Assembly (NCBI GenBank): GCA_903813345.2
Contig: CAIIXF020000005.1
Span: 35,779,375 to 35,839,374, forward strand
Direction of reading: 5' to 3'
Origin: Owenia fusiformis
Lineage: Eukaryota > Annelida > Polychaeta > Sabellida > Oweniidae
Length of the DNA: 60,000 bases
This document shows positions 34,001 through 46,000 of this stretch, one piece after another. The notes beneath the pieces are model-generated. The model worked only from the letters and a program-made list of their open reading frames with translations, ran no database searches and was not told the origin of the DNA. The position numbers and the translations under genes are program-made. Each line of letters starts with the position of its first letter. Position 1 is the first letter of the stretch.

Positions 34001-37000
34001 ATGTTACTCATAACATTTTCTTAGGATAACATTTCTTGAATTGATGAATATGCAAAAATTATTCTTAGCATATCATCCTTCATTTCATTATTTAAATAAT
34101 CAATCTGGAGATAAACTCAAATAAGGAAGTGTGTTATAACACATCATCATATAGAAACATGTTCAATGTTTTTTCAGAAGCTGGATCAAAATATTTGTCT
34201 TACTAAAATTATTGGCAAAGGTATGATGTACTAAATTCTTGTACTGTATTTATGATTTTAATAGCACTGTACCTCGTGAATCATTACTGATAAACAAGAT
34301 ACAGAAAACCTGTTCAAAGTAAATGCTATAATAAGGCATCATAGAAATTATCATAAAGAGAGGTATTTAGAATTTCTTAGCAACTTACACACACACACAG
34401 GTTTAACTGCACTCAAACATTAAACAGTCAACTTGACAGGTATTCAGAATTTTTTGGGAAATGCTGCGGTTATGCTCCATTGATTAAACAGGGGATCAAA
34501 CAGCAGGGGATCAAACAAGTCCAACCATTCATTTATGAAAACATTTTGAACTAACTTTATGGCACACTAATGACATCTTATATGAGTGTGCTGTACTAAA
34601 AGCATAGCCCCATTGGATCCCCTTATATTGGATTATCATAATCCTAATCCACGAGGAGTTCCTTATATATTTTAAGTGTTGAAACATGTGTTCAAGTACA
34701 ATGTAACTTTGCATGAAAATTGTAAAAAAAAATGAGGGACGATGGTGAAAATGACGATTGTATTTTGAAAAAAAGCTTGTTGATGGGTGGATTAAACATG
34801 GCTTATGAGATAATCCAATTGATCTTGAAACCATTCTTTGAATTTTTCTTAAAGATTATACATTGGCCTTTCATATGCATTCATTTTTGTACAGCCAGAA
34901 ACTACTAGAAAAAAATTATTTACTGTCAAAAATCTGTTGCGATACTTTCCCTCGCTCTTTCCCACGCTAAAACCCCCTAAAATTGAAAAATCGCTAAAAA
35001 TTTCCCGGTGTCAAAATTACCCGTTTTACAGTATGTTGAAAAAAGGAAGAAGTTTGGTTAAAATAATAACTAAAATAAAAGAGAAAAACTTCTTTTCAAC
35101 TAATACAGGATATTGTATTGTTTTATTTTGAAGGTTAAGCATGTTCAGAAAGAGGAGAAAACATGAATATGCATGAAATAATATGTCAGTGCATAGTTTT
35201 GTATTTGATGATCTAAAAATGTAAACTTTTACTGCTAAAATAGCAGCAAATTAAAATATTTTAAAATAAGTCCAACAACTTTTCTTTCAAAAGTAAACAT
35301 TTTTTTTAAATTCTTAAATAAATTTTTAAGTCATGATAAATTTTATTTAGATGGTGAAACAACACATGTATTTTAAAACTTTATCCAGGACCTTTACACA
35401 CCTGATAATCGGAAAAAAATGAACGAATTGGGAGTAGCTGATTTTTGCTACAAAAATTCAACGAATCTGCAAGATTCATTTTTTCACGAGAAGGTTTATG
35501 AATAAATCACTGAATGAATAGGTGCATGTTACACTTCTATTGAAGAAGGTGCACTAGCTTGCAAGAGCAAATATTTTTGTTATGAATCTACGAGTGATAG
35601 TCTATACCCCCTCCCGTAATTAATGCATAGATAAAGTAATGATCAATTAAAAGGAATGTCATTGCTGTTTTTGAAAAATGAGTTACAAAATGTTCTATGA
35701 AAATATAATCAAAATATCATGTTCATTTTTCTACCAGTGTAAACATGATTGATGTGAGTGGCTATTTGTCAAAATCTTGATAGGTGTTATCTATTAGCTA
35801 TTCGAATACTGTAGGATTGTATTCACGCCTTTATAAACTGTTAACAAAGTCAATATTTCATTGGGCATTTATTCGTTGATACAACACCTGGTAATATGAG
35901 TAATTTGTGATGTCATTACGGTGGGCCGTCGTAATGGCGGGACAATTTTTCATGTTTGAGTCGTAATATCTGAGACCATCATAAAGTTAGTCTCAGGTAA
36001 TAAAGACCTCAGATCAGGTATTATATCGAGTAGTAAATATCTTAGGTCTTCAGTACAAGGTATTCAAGGTACAGAAAATGTTTAAGCCTAGCCCTGCGGT
36101 ATTTATCTGTCAATGTCATACCTGCTCTTCAGTCTATATTTCTTAATTACAATTAATTTATCTTTAAAACCATGTTTTAGTTTTTAAGGGCACAATCCCT
36201 GTCCATTTATCTTAGCAAGGGGCATAAAAAAGTACTCATTATGTCGTAACAACTGCTGGTCCATACATGTACATGTAAGTATATATGATGTATCTGAAAG
36301 ACTGAAACATGTGCAAATCAGCAAGTTTCCATTTCAATGTAATGATTTGTCATTAATTGCACTTTTGAAAAGTGACAGCCCTTTCTTTAAAAATACTGAC
36401 TTAGATTTAGTTCCTGATTTTTCTTGTTAAGATGCACGATGATCTTCATATGTACATATGAAAATTGCTCACTTACAAGATCCATTGTTCCCTGCATGTT
36501 AAACACCGAAAGAACTTTACAATTCTCAACAATGTGCATCGTCGGTTCCCACGCTCAATCACTACGTTCTACGTTCGGATAGGTCCAAAGCTTGATGAAG
36601 CAAGATGAACAATGTGTGGGTGCTTTGCAAAAATGACCATTTCTTGACAAATTAGCAACATTGCTTTTGTTTTGCTTTAAAACATTATTGTAGTTCTTAT
36701 ACTTAATTTGGCGGCCACTTTAATTTGGGACCAAATTGTTAAAGTCCGCCAAATAGCCTAAAGTCCCACCAAATTCCTAAATTCCCGGGGATTTGCACTG
36801 CGCAAAATTTATCACATTTTCTGGTGAATAATTTCTTTTAAAATTTGTTCAAAATCATCACTTTTGTACAATAACAACAACAATTTGTCCATTCTCAACT
36901 ACTTTAAAAGAACCAGTGACAATTTACTAGTCCAACAAAAGTCAACAGATACCAACAAGGATAAAATTTGACTCATAAGTGCATCCTTTGAAATTTGTCA

Positions 37001-40000
37001 AATTTTTCAATATTGCAAGTCCGCCAAATTAAACAGCCGCCAAATGTTCGAAGCAGTGAATCCACCAAAATAAGAAGCGCAGAAGTACAGTATCACCCAT
37101 CATATTGCAATTGATAAGTATAGATAACTACACATCCTCTGAACATGGGCAACAGGACTCATTCCTGCTTCTTCCCAAGAATGAGAAAAATATATTCTTG
37201 ATCTTGCCCTGCGAGGAGGATGTAACCACATCAGTAATCTCCCCAGGATTTTTCCTCAGGTGGGTGCAAAATTCTCATTTTCACAATTCAGACTAAAATT
37301 TGTCAAAATATGCCAATTTTTCATGATTTCTTTCATTTTCAAGTGGGTACAAATATGTAGATTTTCAGGTGGGTGCTGCACCCACTTGTTTTAATGTTGG
37401 GGAGATCATTGCACATACCCCTATAGGCAATTTTTACTTGACCTGGGAGAAATGTAATAAAATGCTGGAGTATTAGATAAATCAGATTGCTATCTCAATA
37501 TTTCAAATATATCAGAAGTTGTGATAAATTATTCAATTTTTTAATAATATAAAGGTGAGATGCTGGTGAATTAATTCATAAAACATAGCATAATTGGAAG
37601 GTCACATTCTATAAACCACAGTACATGTACATGTAATTTGTTTGGTAAAACCACAAATAATTAGAAATAACTAAAATTTGGGTCTTTGTTAGTATCCTTA
37701 TATTAGACTTAGAATTGAATTGATTCAGATGTACCCGCTCCAGCAGGACATAGAGATATCCAGCCAAGAGTTGACAAAATTGCAAACCTATTCCATGTTC
37801 CTTAAAACATCCAAGAGTGGGATAAACAATGATTCAGCCCTCAATTTTCAAAATAAGCAGGTTCTCTAGCCTTGAAAGACCCTTGAACATGACAAAGGCC
37901 AGTATCATGAGAGAAAACATATAGGGAGGAACTTGAAAACAAGTAATCAGATGTGAATATTGGGTTTCATGTTTAGTTTAGCTCAGTTTTTTCTTGTAGC
38001 CTTGACATTGAAGTCACTGTCCTAATTCCCTTATAATAAAATATACAATAACATATATCTGACATACCGTATACATTGTACTTTTAACAACAGAATGTGA
38101 CATGGCCAGAGATTGTAACATTCTTGAAATACAAAATGTAGTTCAGAGAAATGACTCTGGAGTTGTTGATTTGAATAAACATATTGATTTGTAGTTTTGC
38201 ACCCTTTGCATTCATTTGACCCCTTAAAACATACCATCTAAGCTCCTTAAATTAAGAGATATCTTTGAACTTGGCAAGCCAACCAGACCCAGAAGGACAA
38301 TTTTCTATATATGGTCATTTGCTTTGATGACATCATGTACTCAGGGTATTGATCAATCTGCACACCACTCCAACCTCTCAAGAGCCAAAGAGTATAATAG
38401 AGAGGTGTAACTGATATGTGCCTTAGGTCATCCAGTTTCGGGATCGGAGAGCTGTTTATTGTCACTTCCATTCAGATCTTCATTTGGTTCACACAGAAGG
38501 CAGGAAAACAAGGAAATAAAGACACCAAAGTCAAATATGAAGTTGTATATGCTGTTTGTGATCTGTGTGGTTCTGTGTTTAATCACTGAATCGCTTGATG
38601 CAAAACGGAGACCAAATAAGAAATCGAGAACAAACAAACATGAGAAAATGAAAAAGAAGAATAAAATGTGAGTATATTTTAAAATCATCATGGAATGAAT
38701 TTCTGTTGTTTCATTGTTTATTGTTGAACATGTATACACTTCTGTATTCATTTTTTTCAGGCCCAATGTACAACAGAATATATATGATGATCTGCCAGCT
38801 TTAAGGCTTATGAATATGGTAGACAATCTGCCATCAAAAGATGTCATTCCAGTTCTGAACATGACATCTACATTGAGTGTGAATGTTGGAATTGCTCTTC
38901 TGAATCTCTTAGAGCTTGATTACTCCCACATGAAAGTAATCATTTGGCTTAGATTGGTAAGAGCTCTACACTTTTTGTCATAAACTTTTAAAAACCTTCA
39001 ATTGACACACTTTTGAGACAATCTTATATTGCTAATTACTATATTCTTATAATTGTCACAGAACCGTGATTTTTGTAATTCACAACATTTACATTTTATT
39101 CACATGTCACTCTTTTGTATAACATGGCTATCTTATGTCCTAATTTGGCGTTTATAATTTTAGACTTGGAAGAATGAGTTCCTGCAATGGGATCCCGAAG
39201 ATTACGCTGGAATAAATTCCATTCGTGTTCCAATCGAAAAAATGTGGAAACCTGATATTGTTCTATACAACAGGTAAAGAAAGCTTATTCTACAACCCAA
39301 TCAAAACAGGGCAATCAAATTCAAGCTATCCAATCAAAATAGACATTTTCTATTTGACCCAAGCAACAAGTCCAACAACTGAAGTGTAAGGTACTAACAC
39401 ACTCTCTAGAATTTTAAGGCGAATAATGAGAAAAATCAGAAAATAAAAGATTCATGTACTATATATAGGGCTTTGTATAAAAAAAAACTCCTACCTCATA
39501 CCCACCTACCCACCTACGTGGGACATGATACAGTCATTGAAGGGTTCAATTTCAAAGATTATTTAATCTCAAAAAAGCTCAAATTATAAAAATTTCTACA
39601 ATTGCAGACAGATGACAGGTCCATAAATAAAGGCATATGGGTGCATTTTAATGTCTAATGACCCGAGGGCGCCCAAGGGGAATAACTAACTAACACCGGG
39701 CCACGAGCATAGGTCCAACAGGCTAGATAAAGAAATTAATAGAGAGTGTGCTAAATTTGATGCCCCGAGTGGGGATCGAACCCAGCTGGGCTGTAGTAGC
39801 AACTTACTATCAAGGGTCGTTACAAATGCATCTATAATTCATCATAAACTAAGATTTAATAAAATAAGATTTTTAAAATTGAACCTTTCAAAGCCTGTAT
39901 CATGTCCCACGTACGTGGGTAGGTGGGTATGAGGTAGGAGGTTTTTTATACAAAGCCCTATATATGGGAATCTGCCCTGTCAACCCTCACACAATAGACG

Positions 40001-43000
40001 TGTTTGTCACACATTTGCTGGATAAATTGAAATCACACATCAATTTTGCGTGTATGATAAAAATCATTGATATTTCAAAAAATTTGGCTTTTATAAAATG
40101 CTGATGTGGAAAAAAAACGAATGCCAAAAAACGAACGTATTCTGTTCGGATCTTTCACGTGAATTATGAATATGTCACACATTTGGTTTGAAATATGTGT
40201 ATATGTAATGTGTATCAACATTTTTTGTACCTACTCCCCTCCTGGGACCCCCCTCCAGTTTTGAACTAAGGTGCCTACAATTTGAAGGAAGGTGTTTGAG
40301 AACATTTGTAAGTCACTCATGTTAGGTGATCCCAAGTTGACAGGCCTGGGGAATGTATGCAATAAAAATGCGCTTATATCATCATCAAAAAACAAAAAAA
40401 AGAATGCTTTCTCTACAATGGATTTTTTGAATCTGAGATAATGTTTGTATGCCTTAGCCAATCAAAACAGGTCAATCAAATTCAAGCTAACCAATCAAAT
40501 TTGCAATCACATGTTGTCTGATTTGAAAACTATATTTATTCTAGGTAGCTCTATCAGTACAAAACAGGTCTTCCTAGAGGCCCAGTAGGTGTCATGTACA
40601 TGTACATGTATATGTGTAGTTGGCATTCATTTATTATTTAAACCCCATTGAAAGACTATGATTGATGTAGCTAGCTACTTTTTAGGTGGTTATATGCATC
40701 ATAACATTTATTTGTCTTATTCAGAGCCTTATTTCTAGCATACTAGCCTCATTCTAGACAACGGGGTAATGATGAAATACAAAAATCCTCAAATATACCA
40801 TCCAACATCGACCTTTATGCTTTTTGTTAATATTATGTAATCAGATAATATATGTACATATTTATCTCACACAATTCATGTTATTGTGTCTTGCAGTTTG
40901 AAAAAATCAGAGATGTTGTTTGAAGCCCTGGCTGTAGTCAACAATGATGGCACTGTTCTTTGGGTCCCAAGCATGGAGATCATCTCCAGTTGTAAAAAAA
41001 CAGAGAAAACACCCAACAAGTGCAGCATAAATTGCCCACTGAAATTTGGAAGCTGGACGAGGGATGGGTATCAACTTGATCTTACCTCTGAGAAGGAGAT
41101 TGATCTGAATGATTACCAAGAGAATGAGGAGTGGCAAGTGCAGGTGCATACACAGACCAAGCATACCAAGTTCTACCCTTGTTGTAAGGAGCCATACCCA
41201 GATGTCACTGGCAATCTTACATTTGTTGCGAGATCTGATAGCTCAGATGAATGCTGATGACTTACATCTTACAAAATATATGCAAAGTATAAACTGATGT
41301 TAAGACTGAAAACAGGCTTCTAAATTAGCAAATGACTTTAAGACAATGTAAACAGCATGTCTTCTATTAGAGAGGAAGTCCCTGGGAAAGACTCAAATTA
41401 CAATTTAGAGCTAGGCATAATATTTTTAGGGCAGAAACATTAAGTCACAAAAACAAATGATTTACTGGGCTATTTATCATGATAAACGACATATGTACAT
41501 TATACTAAAAGTAAAATAAATATATTCATTCTTCGAACCCAACTCACTCTTTATTTCAATCTTTCTGAAACATTTACAGTAAGTAAGGTCAAGGCATACA
41601 TATCTTAAGTCAGATTTAAATTTCTGAGAACTTGTAGATAATTTTGAAAAAACAATTAGGTCAATCTGAGGCAAGTTGAAAAATACCTTTTTGACCTTTT
41701 TTGACATTGAAAAGGTCACTGAAATTCTTATCTCAAATCTAAAGTCAGATTTGAACTTCTGAAAACTTGTAAATGATTTTCATGAAACAATTGGTCAATT
41801 TGAGGCAAAATGAAAGGAAATACTTTTTGATCTTGAAAAGGTCATTAAAGGTCAAGTCTTAAGTCAGATTTGAATTTCTGAGAACTTGTAGATGATTTTG
41901 AAAAGAATTGACGCCAATCTAAGCAGTTGGAAGTTGAAGAATTTGTTACAACAATTTGTTACAGACGCCAACTGTCGTCCACAAAAAAGGTTGGAGAGTT
42001 GTGAGTTTGAGATGCAAGCATGATGAGCTCCTTGTGTATCTATGATCACTGTCTGAGCTTTCAGTTGTAGAGACCTGGTCTGGGTTCTTAAGGACAATCG
42101 AGCTAATTGTGTGTGTGAATGTGCGTAAGAATGTTACCCTCTGATGTGATGAGTGGTAACACTTGTCCTCTCTCATTAGATTGGATGATGAAACAAACTT
42201 TTTGGGGGGTTTTCGAGTTGGCCAAGCGGTCTAGAGCACTGAACATGCTAAGCTTGGTGCTAATGCAGAGACACGCAAGCTCCTTGGGTTTATTCATTAA
42301 GTACATATACAGGGTGGGCCAAAAAAACGCCACTTTTTTTTCAAAATGCTATAACTTTTTAATTTTTGATACAAAATCATAATTTACATAACAAATGAAA
42401 CTTGAGATTGTTATCTAGCCATTGATCATGAATTATACACTTTTACTTGAATAAAATATGTCACCAGCATCTCACTTTAACATGTGGTGTGCCATGAGAA
42501 ATAAGCATAATTTGCATAATGTTCCTAAACTGATACACCCTGATGACCGCAAACTAATAGCCCTAATTCAAACCCAAGTGAGTATAGGGTATGGGGAGGT
42601 CTCCAGGAGATGGTATGAAGGTACCCAATCTAAAAAATTCCTTAACTAAAGCTGGCAATTAGGACACATTGAAAAAAATCTAGTTAATGCTATATCAGCA
42701 AGGCGACTAAAACTAAAATCTATCAAATGGCGTGGCGGACCAATTGAACTCCTCTTCTAGATCAGATATAATCCAAGTTGAAGGACTTGTTACATTATAT
42801 TATTACTAAGAACCCTTGGCACTATATAACTGCAAAATTTGGGGTATGTAGGTTGCAAAATAAAAAAGTTATAGTGTCTTGAAAAAAAGTGGCTTTTTTT
42901 TGGCCCACCCTGTAGTATATAAACTTGTGTATAAAAACTAGCACTTATGTCTCATACATAATGGAAGAGGAGCAATACCCCACATGCTCCCCCAGGAATA

Positions 43001-46000
43001 AAACAATTGATATATGCATTAATAGAACCATTACAATATTATTTATTATTAGTTACCAGTTAATGATCAGGTAATCAAATATATGTTAATAAAAAATCCT
43101 AGAGTGTATAATGGCAGAGAATATACCATTTCTATTAATATGTGTGCTATTTTATATTTCTTTTATTGACAATAGTATCAAAAGTATCAAATCATGACAC
43201 ATTAGCCTAATGTCATTATATGTATATTCATCATCGCCGTAACATACACTTTATAATAGTGGTGTAAGTTACAAGTTGATTGGAGTTGAAACAATTCTGA
43301 AAACCTGGGCCAAAAGCTGTCAAAAAACGTGTCTTTATTTTTTTAATTGTTGAAGATCAATCAAGATGACTCCAGGGCTAGTGTACAGTGTTTGATCACT
43401 AAAAAAACATGTACACTTAACTATCAGATGGTAGCATTGACCTACAAATAAAATTTACTTTGCCATTTCAGTTACAACTGAGGAAACACTTCAACACCAC
43501 ACCTGGACTTTCAGATGGTAGCATTGACCTACATATAAAATTTACTTTGCCATTTCAGTTACAACTGAGGAACACTTCAACACCACACCTGGACTTTCAG
43601 ATGGTAGCATTGACCTACATATAAAATTTACTTTGCCATTTCAGTTACAACTGAGGAACACTTCAACACCACACCTGGACTTCCAGATGGTAGCATTGAC
43701 CTACATATAAAATTTACTTTGCCATTTCAGTTACAACTGAGGAACACTTCAACACCACACCTGGACTTTCAGATGGTAGCATTGACCTACAAATAAAATT
43801 TACTTTGCCATTTCAGTTACAACTGAGGAACACTTCAACACAACACCTGGACTTTCAGATGGTAGCATTGACCTACAAATAAAATTTACTTTGCCATTTC
43901 AGTTACAACTGAGGAACACTTCAACACCACACCTGGACTTTCAGATGGTAGCATTGACCTACATATAAAATTTACTTTGCCATTTCAGTTACAACTGAGG
44001 AACACTTCAACACCACACCTGGACTTTCAGATGGTAGCATTGACCTACATATAAAATTTACTTTGGTTCAGTTACAACTGAGGAACACTTCAACACCACA
44101 CCTGGACTTCCAGATGGTAGCATTGACCTACATATAAAATTTACTTTGCCATTTCAGTTACAACTGAGGAACACTTCAACACCACACCTGGACTTTCAGA
44201 TGGTAGCATTGACCTACATATAAAATTTACTTTGCCATTTCAGTTACAACTGAGGAACACTTCAACACAACACCTGGACTTTCAGATGGTAGCATTGACC
44301 TACATATAAAATTTACTTTGCCATTTCAGTTACAACTGAGGAACACTTCAACACAACACCTGGACTTTCAGATGGTAGCATTGACCTACATATAAAATTT
44401 ACTTTGCCATTTCAGTTACAACTGAGGAACACTTCAACACCACACCTTGACTTTCAGATGGTAGCATTGACCTACATATAAAATTTACTTTGCCATTTCA
44501 GTTACAACTGAGGAACACTTCAACACCACAGCTGAACCAATAGGACAGGATGATTTCAAGAACAGCAGCCAACCTGCACTTAGAGATAATTCAACCTGCC
44601 CACCCCCGAGACCTCCTCCATCTGCAAGTCTGGTCAGCTTCCGCATTACGATCGACATATACATCATCGGTGCCCTTGTTGTCTTTGGACTTATCGGAAA
44701 CATCTTTATCCTCGTGGTATTCCAAAAAGGAAACATATCTGGCCGGACAACCAAGATCCTGATACAGTTCTTGGCAATAGCAGACTGTACATGCTTAATA
44801 AGCTTTTTTGTTACATCAACATTGCGTGCGATTTCATCTTATACGAATTGGTTTGATCCATATATGGGAATGTATGCCATTGCGTATCGTTACACCTGGA
44901 CACTTTATGATACAACACGTTTGTGGTCAACTTTATGTGTATTAGCCATCACGGTAGAAAGATATGTCGCAACATGTTACCCTTTCAAAGTAAAAGGCAT
45001 GTTTACACCTCTTAGAGTGAAAATTGCATCTGTCGCGATTTTGATATTTGTCATTGGTTTCAACCTGCCAAAATTGTTTGACAGCCGACCAGTCCGCTTT
45101 GACTTATGCACCAATAGTTGGGTTATATATGGTGGCTATGGTGTTTATATGCAGATCAATGGTTTTGCATATGCGATGATTTATCTCACACTTGCTTACT
45201 ATGCGATCAACTGTGTTGTCCCCTTGCTATGTCTGATAATTATGAACGCACGTATTGTCTTCACTATCAGGAAATCTATTGGTGGGGGTGGGCTTTCACT
45301 GGGTAAAAGTGACGACATCAAAGCTCGAGAAAAATCCAAAGAACGCACCACAACAATCATGTTTTCTGTCGTTGTTGTTGTATTCATAATCTGTCAAACA
45401 TGGCCATTTGGAATAAGTGTCACATACATGTTAGATTCATGGGGGGTCCCAGGGCCAAATTATGGCTCAAGGACATACTTGTACGTCATTGGTTCACTCC
45501 TCCTAACAATTAATTCTTCAGTCAATTTCCTGATCTATCTTATATTTTCGCAACGGTTTAGGGAGACACTTGTACAACTGATTTGTTGTGGGTTTCTGAG
45601 GGGAAAAGGTTCTGAAACGAGCACAGAAATGACTCAAAGTTCTCAACTTGATTGAGAGCACTACAAATATGTTTTACACTCTTCGATATCTGAAAAACCA
45701 ATCTGGCAATATTGTTCAAACAAAAAATCAGAACTTCTTTCTTTCCATTTGGACTTTTACATGTCTATGTGAAATTATAATAAAATAATTATAATTGATC
45801 AATGTGAATACATGTGCATCTTTCATAAGTGACATTCCTCGAAGGTTTATACTTATATTTTCCTAAATGTATTATTTTTTAAAAATATTTTTGGTAAATA
45901 CAGCTTGTTATTCAATGGTTTTCATAGTTTGACAAACATGGCCAATGCATTAGTGGGCAAATATGCCTGTTGCATCTAAAATAAATAGAAATAGAATATA

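Larger units (their letters stand above)
30515..35031. mobile_element. 4.5-kb foldback-type element, TA target duplication
   Basis: The ends CTGTAAAACGGGTA and TACCCGTTTTACAG are flanked by TA. Further in, about 300 bp (30905-31225) are inverted at 34660-34965 at roughly 90% identity by eye. CGCTAAAA motifs repeat near both ends. No transposase frame is present. Other elements are nested inside (32152-32262 and 32828-33642). It sits in an INPP5F intron between the signal-peptide exon and the AChBP gene. Confidence 0.8.

Noticed and set aside
42458-42649. 63-codon frame inside the mariner-like MITE as a transposase
   Set aside because: Too short, and no catalytic motif is visible; at most a decayed fragment.
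44485-44754. 89-codon minus-strand frame over the GPCR start
   Set aside because: It is a shadow of the plus-strand receptor exon, which has clear transmembrane motifs.
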